A DNA stretch of 64,000 bases from Chrysomallon squamiferum (lineage: Eukaryota; Mollusca; Gastropoda; Neomphalida; Peltospiridae). Positions 29,158 through 41,500 of the stretch are shown here, in pieces; position 1 is the first letter of the stretch; every line of letters begins with the position of its first letter. The notes below the pieces were generated by a model that saw only the letters and a program-made list of their open reading frames with translations, ran no database searches and was not told where the DNA came from. The position numbers and the translations under genes were made by a program. Where the stretch lies: positions 876,443-940,442 of the forward strand of contig CM022672.1 in the NCBI GenBank assembly GCA_012295275.1, given 5' to 3'.

Positions 29158-29934
29158 CAGTATTTCATGTTATTGGTAATTTAATATATTTTTTGACTAT
29201 TGTAGAAACTGCCAGTAGTTTTAATGCCATTGTTAATGAAAAGGAAAAAGAAAGCAACCAGCACAAACAACAGAAAGAAAAAAGTAGAAGACGGGCACGG
29301 AGATAATGAGAAATGGAAACAAAGTGTAGATGCAGTCAACGAGTCGGAGATGTAGAAATGATGATGGGTAAAGAAGAAACCGGGAAAAAAAAATAATTGG
29401 AATAAAAGTTGGATAAACTGAGCGGAAAGATCATGGAAAAAAAATTAAAAAATAAAAAAAAAAACGTAGTTAACGGTTTAAAAGAGAAAACTGTGTCATA
29501 CGTACATTATATTACAATCCTGTATACAAATACATAATCAGCCTGCTATACAGACACCTGAGAAGCTACGCATTAAAAAGACAACGTTCATGTAAGTGCA
29601 TATTTTCGAGGAAATGGGAGAATGAAATATCATCATCAAAATAAATCTTAGGTAGTAGCGGTTATCCGCAAACATCAGATATCTCTTTGCCTTCACGTGG
29701 CTTCCTACGATTTGACAAACTGTGTCAGGAAATCCTAAACCTTTCAGAAATTCAGCACCGACAACGTCGTGATCTTTTGTACCTCGATTGACGTCATCAG
29801 TCACCACAGGAGCCGGGTGTTTGTCCTCACCTACAAGATGTCGTGCAGAAATGCGCCAGCGATGACCTTACAAAAGAAAAAAATTTACAATAATGCATGA
29901 CGTCATCCACGGCTTTCTGGGCAACCTCAGACAT
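28874..29934 (-). pseudogene. Relic of a PhnZ-like HD-domain oxygenase gene
   Basis: PhnZ-type enzymes are HD-domain mixed-valent di-iron oxygenases that cleave hydroxylated phosphonates. Three pieces in order match: a start (MSEVAQKAVDDVM) at 29934-29893; an exon at 29866-29648 with AGAFLHDI, then DHDVVGAEFLKGLGFPDTVC and SHVKAKRYLM; and a last exon at 29055-28874 with LSPASKMTLTHQGGPM and a stop. Metal-ligand positions LHD, DHD and SHVKAKR and a late Asp (RMRKRDENA) are visible. Breaks: about 7 bases, including the expected Gly-His after LHDI, are missing and shift the frame; only about 26 bases separate the first two pieces, so part of the protein is deleted; and the donor after YYL is ga instead of gt. 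The exon B acceptor (tattacag) is intact, so this decayed from a spliced gene, not a retrocopy. Assembly error is possible for single sites but not for all three. Confidence 0.65.
29074..29154. repeat. GA dinucleotide array
   Basis: Perfect ag repeat just upstream (minus sense) of the last exon of the PhnZ-like relic. On the minus strand it forms a long polypyrimidine tract before the acceptor. Confidence 0.95.
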
Positions 29935-30427
29935 AGCTACTAGTTTTAAAAATTAAATATATTTTGATCAGTATACTGACTAATGTTAAAGACATATTAA
30001 GTTTAGTGTAGACAGTTCGTCTAAGCCACTTGGATCTATACTCCTCAGTGTATGCAATAGACTAGTACCCGGCAAATTGCGTATTGAAAATATTTTCATG
30101 TGTCTTGACATTTAAAATATCTCTTAGTACTTACCACTGTTAAGGGTCCAAGCGGTAGCGATATAAAAACAAAAATTCGTTGTTATGTATGCAAATACAT
30201 TTCATCTGAATAGTAACAGCGTTTAATAATAAAATGTGGTTATCAGATACCAAGAAATATAAATCTCTTTGTGTGAAGGTGAATATCGTGTTGCTAATCA
30301 GCAATAGTTACGAACAATAATTACATACACGCCAAAAAATATACATTTCTAACCTTAAAATACTCATTTGTACGTATTGTACTTATATATTTTTTTCTGT
30401 ACATTAGAAAATATTTGACTTTTCATG

Positions 30428-30462
<35 letters not shown>

Positions 30463-31838
30463 ATTTGCATTTTAAATATTGTGTATATATATTTTTTTTA
30501 TTTATTAATTTTTTTTTTTTTTTTTAGCCTCCAGTCATTTCAAGAAGACATTTCATAATCTGCAGTGTTGATAGAAGAGACACAAAACAAATATTTTAAA
30601 CATGAGATGACTAAATTAATACAATCCATCACTGACGATTTCAAAACTGGATATGCCGCGATATACGTAAATAAATAAAGCAGGGGCAAACATTTTGGAA
30701 AATGCTAAACAGCAGCAATAAAAAAATAATTTAAAAAAATCTTGCATAGACACAACATATCCAGATAGATTAGCACGATCTAGCGTCCTGGAATTTTCCT
30801 GTCATAATTTAATTATGTTCTTATCTGTAAGAAGGGAATTTGGTTCCAGGAATTGCAAAGATGTCAGAATACGCAACAGCTGCATAAAGAAGAATTCACG
30901 TTCTGAGAAATGTTGCTTTCTTACTTGAATAATGTTTACTGTTTTAGTAAATCAGATTAATTTAATCCACTTCATAGACTGTTGACTCCAGCAGGCAAAC
31001 TAAACCACTTCAAGTAAAAAAAAAAAAAAATTCTCTTGTACAGTCAGAACTCATAAGTTTAATTATCATTGTGATCGCTGTTATTATTATCATCATCATC
31101 ATTATCACTATCACCATTAGTTTACATATAAAATTTTGTTATCTGAACTAAAACATTTTAGTCACACATCTGAAATTATTTACTGTGTTTTGTAATAATC
31201 GTCGTGTAGAAGACAATCACAGACTAATTAAACTCAGTTTAGATTTTATTGTTCAGAATCTTCTACCTGTCACAGTGTGAGTTTTTACACACAGAGAGAG
31301 TGAGTTAGTGTCACGTTGTATTTACGCGTTATGTCGCTTACAGCCCGCTGTCACACGTTCCCATAAACACTGTCATGTTTATCTGGTTAACTTGTGTAAG
31401 ACACGTCAAACGTTGTTGTATGTATTATACTTCTCTGGGGAAAATGGACGTTAAAAAAAAGAAAGAAAAAGAGTTAGTTGATAGATGGTTAAATAGACAG
31501 AGAGAGACAGAAAAAAGAGACACATTTTACAAGGGATATTATTTATTTCTTACAAAAAATACATACACATACATATATAATGAAATGATCAATGAACAAT
31601 ATGAAAAAAAGTACTGTAAAACCTAAACCTGAATGTCACAGACGAAATCAACGAGAATAGCAATTTATAATGCACAGAAACACTACACTCAAAGTGTTCT
31701 TCATCAAATTCAGGACAATCAGAACATTATCGTATAATTTAGAACAAAAGGCCAACACAGTTTTTAAATGACAGTCTATAATAATTTCTGAATTAATTTG
31801 TAGCTGTTATATAGAATTCTGTTCTTTACTTTTCATTG
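29935..31838. other. Intergenic region between the relic and the peptidase gene
   Basis: About 1.9 kb with no convincing exon on either strand. It contains poly-T runs at about 30429-30460 and 30509-30525 and a poly-A run near 31017-31030. An open frame near 31375-31626 has poor composition and is not supported. Confidence 0.6.
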
Positions 31839-31844
31839 TTTATT
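31839..31844 (-). terminator. Candidate poly(A) signal for the peptidase gene
   Basis: AATAAA on the minus strand, about 375 bp after the stop at 32217-32219. Assignment is by position only. Confidence 0.3.
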
Positions 31845-32216
31845 TTTTATATTCTAAGTATATATTAAGCCTTGCTCGAGAAAACCTGAAAGTCCAGAAA
31901 TCCGGGTCATCTCCGGTATGCTGGATAAATGATCTGCTACACGTAATAAAATGCTAGTGTGCAACATGGAATCACTTGAACATTAAAGACAGTTACGTGA
32001 ATTAATTTAAGTAGATTTGCAGCTAAAGTGGTTTATATACTGTTTATGTGAACGCTGACTAAACTAGATTTAAGAATAAAGGTTTTAATAAACGTAGGTC
32101 TACATATTGAAGGGACCATTTAGACTACTGTTATTCTACTGTATTCTTATAACTAAAACATTTTAAATTGTACTACACCTAGATAAGAAAACACTTAAAG
32201 TCTTATTAATATTTGA

Positions 32217-34187
32217 TTATTCATAAACAAATGCTGTGACGTCACGGAGAGTGCTGGCCGCTGATTGGATAGTAAAGAGAATAACGGAGAAGTGAAGTTT
32301 AGCTTGTTCCCATCTGGCACTGGAGTTCGGGTGTTTGTCAATCTCAAACAGGATGTCCTCCAGCCCCGGAAAACTGCTTCCTGCGTAGGCATTGTTACTG
32401 TTTTCAGCAAATATCACGTGTCTGTAATAACAATAATAACAATAAAAATAATAATAACAATAATAATAATAATAATAACGTTGATGATAATGGTAATAAA
32501 CTTTGATTTTCATTCATCATTCTAAATGCTACCTGAGAAAAAGATGACACCTCATCAAAGACCTACAGTGTTATGATATACAGTGTTATAGTATACAGTG
32601 TTATGATATACAGTGTTATAGTATACAGTGTTATAGTATACAGTGTTATGATATACAGTGTTAAAGTATACAGTGTTATAGTATACAGTGTTATGATATA
32701 CAGTGTTATAGTATACAGTGTTATGATATACAGTGTTAAAGTATACAGTGTTATGATATACAGTGTTAAAGTATACAGTGTTATGCTATACAGTGTTATA
32801 GTATACAGTGTTATGATATACAGTGTTATAGTATACAGTGTTATGATATACAGTGTTATGATATACAGTGTTAAAGTATACTGTGTTATGATATACAGTG
32901 TTATGATATACAGTATTATGATATACAGTGTTATAGTATACTGTGTTATGATATACAGTGTTAAAGTATACAGTGTTATGATATACAGTGTTATGATATA
33001 CAGTGTTAAAGTATACAGTGTTATGATATACAGTGTTAAAGTATACAGTGTTATGATATACAGTGTTAAAGTATACTGTGTTATGATATACAGTGTTATG
33101 ATATACAGTATTATGATATACAGTGTTATAGTATACTGTGTTATGATATACAGTGTTATGATATACAGTGTTAAAGTATACAGTGTTATGATATACAGTG
33201 TTAAAGTATACAGTGTTATGATATACAGTGCTAATATATACAGTGTTATAGTATACAGTGTTATGATATACAGTGCTAATATATACAGTGTTATAGTATA
33301 CTGTGTTATGATATAGAGTGCTATGATATACAGTGCTATGATAAATATTTGTTAACAGTAAAACAAGTGTGACATACAGGATTTACATTCTCTGCCTCAG
33401 TCTGTACTCACTTTTTGCTCGGTCTGTCTGGCAAACCGTTAGGGTCAAGAAAAGCTTTCTCTAGTAACATCAGCTGATCGTTGACTTGACGAATAGCCAT
33501 CGGACTGAAACAAACAACTACCACGTTTGTTACGTTCTTCATCTTCTTCTTACTATTATTATTATTATTACTCTATACACACAAAAGACTAATACTTAAG
33601 TTAATGGAAATTATTTTTCTTATGCTTTGTCAAAGAGAAAAGATTACAGTTTAATTCTCATTTAATATACGTATCTTTTACAAAGTATTAATAAGAGATA
33701 TATCTGTGTAAATATAAAAAAGTAACACAACAGTAAACTAACAGTAAAGTTCTGATTTCAGACCACTGACAGAAAACAGTAAGAATTTACTCACTCGTTT
33801 TTGTTCATCCTGGCTACTCGAGAGTTGAAAGATTCAACTTCTCTTGAAAAGTTCTCAACTGCCTCTTTTAGTTTATCTGAAAACAACATTTTTAAACATT
33901 TTCTCTTTCTTTCCAAACAAAGACATGTAAAGCATAGTTTTTGTACATTCTCGTTGTTGGAGCAATTGTATAAGTGAGTAATACTCAAGTATTTCACTGA
34001 ACTCTATAATCAGTATTCAGTACAGCAGAAGCGCTGCTCGATACAGTCAGTCCTCTCACAGCTAACCACGTTCAGTTTGTCTGCTGTCTTATTACATAAT
34101 GGTATATGTCACATGCACATTTAAAGTGAATCACAAAATGTTTAAATCCTAGAGTGACTTAAACTTAATTAAACTCACCAAAAATCT

Positions 34188-34232
<45 letters not shown>

Positions 34233-35889
34233 TCTCACATACACTGACACGTGTGTGTGTGTGTGTGTGTGCGTGTGTGTGTGTGTGTAAAAGAACAAAA
34301 TGAAATTATTTAGCAAATTATTACGGTAGTCTAATATTTTTTGACTCATCACTGAACTATAACAATATCATCAAAACCGATTTACTAAATGTTTTTACTC
34401 TGTCGTGACGTCCCATAATATTAAAATAATGCACAACGTTATTACTGTTCAGTGACATTCTACAGCGTTAAACAGTTTTTGATGTTATTACCGTAGTCAG
34501 ATAGGTTGGCTGTGAGTACGGAGCCGTACTTTCTGTGTAGAGTTGTTCTGTACTCGTCCAGCTGCCAGGCGTAGTCTGACACGTTGAACGGGATGACGAG
34601 AGAGTCGGCTAGATTACGTAACATCTCCATGGTAACACGAGCCACCGCCTGGTGATACTGCAGTGATTAAATAAATAATGATTCTGGATTAGCTGCAGAA
34701 CATAACAACATTCACTTTCAAGAAAACAGAAATGATTCTTGAACGAAACTACTAAGTGTTCTATGGATTCATTGCTGAATGTCAAAACAACAACAGCATT
34801 GTAATGATTTAGTCGAGATATTGAAATACGGCAATTATAAAATGACGTATATTTGGTATTGACAAATAACACGAAATACTTTAACTAACAACGTTTCTTA
34901 TCGTTATCCTCTAATCTGGATACTGACAAAAGAGTCATAGACTGTATGCAGTTATGTAAAATGATGTAAGTTGTGTTGAGTGTAAAACCAATATTTACTT
35001 TAAAATCAGCGTCCATGAAATTCTTCACAGCGTAAAACGTCTCGTACACGGAGTGATAGAGCGGGTACGAGGGAAGCTTGTGCTTTTTCTTCAACAAAGA
35101 CAAAAACACTGAGTACAAATATCACAGCTTGGACAGCAAGAAGGTGTTAGTAATAATGGTAATGATGAAGATGATGACAGTTATTATTATAATTATAATA
35201 ACACTAACAACAGCAAGAACAATAATAATAATAATAATCATAATAATAATGTCGTTACGATGATGGTAATGCAACTATTAGAAATGATAACGAATATAAA
35301 TATATAGTTGCTTTGATGATGATGATGTATGTATGTATGTATGTATATTTGTTCATATCTATGTGTATATTTATGTGCATGTATGTACAAACGTATGCAA
35401 GCATATATATATCAAATATAAACGACTAATGTATTCTACTACTAATAAGACTCAGTTTGTGTTAACGTACAGTATTGTAGTTGTATCGGAAGTCTATAGA
35501 TGTAATACCACACGTCTGAAGTATGGGGGCGTAGTCACTTCCTGAACCCAGGGCTTTGATTCTGAAACAACAAATACGAAAAACACAGGTGAAAATCTAA
35601 AACAGGTAGATGTATAGGTAGATAGAAAGACAGACAGATAGATAGATATAGAGAGAGATACATAGACAGGTTGAGAAACAGATCTGTAGATATAGAGGCA
35701 GAAAGATGGGTATGTAAAAAGACAGGTGGATATATTGATTGATAGAGAGACAGACAGAGATAAAGAAATGAATGAAGAGATCTACAGATAGACAAACATA
35801 TATGCAAGCAGACGGAAAACACTCAGACGGACAGACGGACAAAATCAAACACATCTGTAGATTCAGTTTATATCACTACCACTACAACA

Positions 35890-35931
<42 letters not shown>

Positions 35932-36942
35932 TTCAAAAAATAGGAGATTATTTTAGATGTTATTAATCTAGGACAATTAACTAACAATGTGTACATAGTT
36001 AACACTATGATTCTTCTTGACCTGAATGATCATTCTTATTAGTTTAAATAAATAAATAAATACTTGAATAAATAAATAAAATTTACATTAAAAAAAAGAA
36101 AAAAAAAATGTTTTTATTAAATACCTTGGTAATAAAAAGAAAAACAGAAAGATCAAACAAAAAGAAAATTTAGAAGCTGTAGAGAAACAAACCTTGGTAA
36201 ACCTATAGGATGTTTGTTCTGGTCGAGCCAGGGGTAACTGTTTTTCCAAGTATCATACACACTGAGTCTTCCTGCAGCTTTCTCCGTGTCACTGGGGTTC
36301 GATACCTGACAGTTAATTACACGTGGGTTTATTCTGACATTAAACAAAGTGTGACTTTCTCAGTTGATGATATGTAGTTAGTTATTCTACAATCAATCCT
36401 TGTTAGACCTCTTGTATCTATCATTAGAAACAGATGTTTATAGACCGTTTTTCAAAACGCACACCTTGGTTTTAAGCAAAATAAAGAAACAAGAACGATA
36501 GACCAAGTAGAAGAAATAGCTTAAAAAGAGATTAGTTCTTACTACCTATCAAACTTAAAGCGAGTGTTAAACTTATATCGGGTAAGAACAAGTTATTACA
36601 ACAATTGTTTATACATACATACATACATACATACGTAAATACATACATGCATGACTACATACATACATGACTACATACATACATACATACATACAAGTGG
36701 AAAATATACCTTCTTTGTAGCGTCATAGATGGCTCTGTATAAAAGAGGAGTAGCTGAGGCTCGCAATGAATAATTACCTGTAATAAAACACTTTGTTATT
36801 CTAGTACATGGCTTTCAGTGTTAGCAGTAACAAAACGATCAACAGTTTCATCATTCACAAGTGACAACAATCCAAAAAATTAAATAAAGAATGATTTGAA
36901 AACAACTGTAAGATTACTATATTAAAAAAATCTATAAATCAA

Positions 36943-37006
<64 letters not shown>

Positions 37007-38485
37007 AATAAATAAATAAAAATAAAACAGTCAGTGGAAAGAAAAAAAAATAAAAAAATAAATAAAAAAAAATAATAATAAAATAAAATAAAATAAAATA
37101 GTAATCTAAATTAAGTTTTAATTTATTAGAATATAAGATCATGATATTGTCAATTTGTATTAAATCATTCAACAAAGTAAACAATGTTTATTTTACATAC
37201 AGCTATCCGTGTTTACCTTCTAAAGCTCTGTAGAGTTTGTACAGACCTCTAGCTAGGTATATATGATATATTTACCTTATACACTGTTTAAGAAATGTTT
37301 ACCTTGTACTGCTATATCTATGTTTATATATGCTATGGCTCGTTCTCTCAGATTTTTGGTGTAATGCTGAAATTCAAAATTAAAAACAAAATATAGAGTT
37401 ATAATCGTGAGAAATCGTGAAATTTAAATTTTAAATAAATACATAATAGCAAAAGAATAGACAAATGTTAAAACTTCAAAAAGTGTGTAAAGGACCAAGA
37501 ATTGTAAAGGTAAAAATATAGAAACAATAAAGTAGAACTGTTATTACATATCTACTCTGTTCTTTCATTTTGCTGATTACTAAATGTATGTGTATATTTA
37601 ATATTTAACACATACTGCTTAAGAAATGTTTTCTTTTACCACATTATCTGATGCACAGTTTTTTTTTTTCAAGAGCAACTTCGTTTGCTTGTTTGTTAAT
37701 TTTAAGCCAGCTTGCTTTGTAATACCAGATTCTTGTTTATTTATTTATTTTTATATATATATATATATATATATTTTTATTATATATTATTTTTTTTTTA
37801 TTTCTACCTGAACCCATTCACTAGATCCGATCAGACCATACTCCTCCGCAGCCCAGCTACAGAACATAACAGAACGACGAGGACGCCACCTGCCTGTAAA
37901 AATAAACAGTTCTCACATTAACTATAAAACATGATTGTAATAAGTGTAAAACTTTGAATGAAATCTATCACACTGTTGATGTAAAAATAAACAGTTCTCA
38001 TATTAACTATAAAACATGATTGTAATAAGTGTAAAACTTTGAATGAAATCTATCACACTGTTGATGTAAAAATAAACAGTTCTCATATTAACTATAAAAC
38101 ATGATTGTAATAAGTGTAAAACTTTGAATGAAATCTATCACACTGTTGATGTAAAAAATAAACAGTTCTCACATTAACTATAAAACATGATTGTAATAAG
38201 TGTAAAACTTTGAATGAAATCTATCACACTGTTGATGTAAAAATAAACAGTTCTCACATTAACTATAAAACATGATTGTAATAAATGTAAAACTTTGAAT
38301 GAAATCTATCACACTGTTGATGTAAAAAATAAACAGTTCTCATATTAACTATAAAACATGATTGTAATAACTATAAAAACTGTTGAGGTAAAAAACTGTT
38401 CTCATATTAACTATAAAACATGACTGTGATAAGTGTAAAACTTTGAATGAAATCTATCACACTATTGATAAACAACGTCATCATC

Positions 38486-38516
<31 letters not shown>

Positions 38517-41500
38517 TTTAGTAAATATTAATAACGTAAGAAATAATTGTTATATACAGGATTTTGCTAAATAAATAGTGATTTGACTAAAAGAAAACTC
38601 TTAAAAATGAGATTACAGTTAATTTGTACAAAATATTAATAAATAAGACTTGTCGAAAAAACAAAAAATAAATAAATGATTAAATGAATGAATGAATGAA
38701 TGAACGAACGAATGAATAATCAATAATGAAAATTACCAGATTTCACCTGTTCACCCATCACTCTGGACACTTCTTTCATGACTGCTGTTCCCGTGGACGG
38801 GTCAATGGCGCCGTACACCCAGGCGTCGTGGTGGTTGCCAAACATAACATATCTGTCTGAAACACGTAAACAAGCTTAAATGTGTGTGTCTGTGTGTGTG
38901 TGTAGTTGTTTGTATGTGTGTGTGTATGTCTGTGTATTTGTATGTGTTTTATCGTTTGTGTGTGCGTTTGTGTGTGTGTGTTTTGTGTGTGTGTGTGTGT
39001 GTTTTGTGTGTGGGTGTGGGTGTTTATGTGTGTGGGTGTGGGTGTGTATATGTGTGTATGTGTGTGAATGAAAGCAAGTTTAGAATCAAACATAGAATAT
39101 TTAATAAATAGTTTAAACACTGAATATTTAAAGCATGTTTAGATGTGTGTCTATAAGCAGTGTAGAATATTTAATAAAAATTTTACCTGGCTCTACCGCT
39201 CCCCTGATTATTCCAATGACATTGACCGCTTTCCTAGTGACGTAATTTGTAGAGATGTCCATTTGTATCTTCCTATAACAGTGTAAATATAACTTAAACT
39301 GATCCAGAGCTTACAGCAATACGTGAAATGTTGTCTTTTGTCATTTCAGATACGTACAGATCACCAGACACCGTAGACGACATTTAGTTTAAATTTAAAT
39401 TTATATTTATATAATTAAATTATTTTATTTAATCTCTCCTAAGTAAATGTTGCATATAAACTTCACAATTTTTAAAATTAAAGTGTTGTCTTCTAGTTCA
39501 CTGTTCTACCCTATTTTGTTTTTAAATGATTTGTAAACTTGATTACCATGATGAGTTTTTGAATCTGGTTCCAAGTCTGTACGTTATGTCCAGTCTTCCT
39601 CTCCACGCTGCGGGAGCTTCAGGTCCACCTAGTTCTCTGAAACAGACAGAATCAGCGAAGTGAGGTATAAACTGCTGTCTGTGCATTTAAATACACATCA
39701 GCTGTAGATATATTCAGTGAATAAACTGGGGACTACGTATTTAAATACACATCAGCTGTAGACATATTCAGTGAATAAACTGGGGACTACGTATTTAATT
39801 ACATATCAGCTGTAGACATATTCAGCTGTAGACGCTACGTATTTAATCAGCTGTAGACGTATTCAGTGAATAAACTGTGGAGTACGTATTTAAATACATA
39901 TCAGCTGTAGATATAATCAGTGAATAAACTGTGGAGTACGTATTTAATTACATATCAGCTGTAGACATATTCAGTGAATAAACTGTGGACTACGTATTTA
40001 AATACATATCAGCTGTAGATATAATCAGTGAATAAACTGTGGACTACGTATTTAATTACACATCAGCTGTAGACATATTCAGTGAATAAACTGTGGACTA
40101 CGTATTTAATTACATATCAGCTGTAGACATATTCAGTGAATAAACTGTGGACTACGTATTTAAATACACATCAGCTGTAGACATATTCAGTGAATAAACT
40201 GTGGAGTGAATAAACATATTCAGGGGACTACGTATTTAATTACATATCAGCTGTAGACGTATTCAGTGAATAAACTGTGGACTACGTATTTAATTACATA
40301 GCTGTAGACATATTCAGTGACATATAAGCTGTAGACATATTCAGTGAATAAACTGGGGACTACGTATTTAATTACATATCAGCTGTAGACATATTCAGTG
40401 AATAAACTGGGGACTACGTATTTAATTACACATCAGCTGTAGACATATTCAGTGAATAAACTGTGGAGTACGTATTTAATTACACATCAGCTGTAGACAT
40501 ATTCAGTGAATAAACTGTGGAGTACGTATTTAATTACATATCAGCTGTAGACATAATCAGTGAATAAACTGTGGAGTACGTATTCAATTACATATCAGCT
40601 GTAGACATAATCAGTGAATAAACTGTGGAATAAACTGGGTGGAGTATGTATTCAATTACAGCTGTAGACATATTCAGTGAATAAATCAGCATCAGCTGTA
40701 GACATATTCAGTGAATAAACTGTGGTACGTATTCAATTACATATCTGTAGACATATTCAGTGATTCAGACATATTCAGTGAATAAACTGTGGAGTACGTA
40801 TTCAATTACATATCAGCTGTAGACATATTCAGTGAATAAACTGTGGAGTACGTATTCAATTACATATCAGCTGTAGACATATTCAGTGAATAAACTGTGG
40901 AGTACGTCACAACGTTCTGCCATGACGTTCACCAAACACTGACGACTATTAGTTATACCAGCAAACAACGTTACGCAAGAAATGACACAGCAAGGGCAGT
41001 AAGTTTACCTGAGAAGTTTTTCTGCGATTCCGTATCCAATAGGATGAGCGGGGATACTGGGTAGAGGCGGGTGAGTCGTATTCACTGTGTACCTGTAGGC
41101 AGTATCTGTGAACACACAAAACGTATTTCAAATTATATAAAACACCATGACTGGCGTTAATGTAATCTCCCAGTTAATTATTGAAAATACGTACCAAATA
41201 GTCTATTCATTATTTGAAGTTGTACACTGCCACCAGTGATAGAATATTAACACATTTATTCAGTTTAATGCAGTATATTTACTTTGTAAAAAAAAAAAAA
41301 AAAATATTACAATGACTCTCAAAAATCCTTTTAAACTGTTTTGAAGAAAGCTTGTTTGTGATTACACTCGCTGTGAGTCTGTTTCACGATAATTTCAGAT
41401 AAATGATTACCTAAAGACGGGTAATCCGGTGTCAGGGGGTCGCCGTGTCCTATGTAGATTGTTCCCCTCTGTGCGCCTGACGGGGGCAACCACCACGTTT

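Noticed and set aside
32573-33316. 247-codon open frame on the plus strand
   Set aside because: It is the 15-bp minisatellite read in register; no start context or homology.
37218-37252. Exon-like minus-strand fragment ([13 protein letters not shown], then gtaaac) between peptidase exons
   Set aside because: The phase-perfect neighbours 37366-37303 and 36777-36710 join without it and cover the homologous protein; no acceptor is visible.
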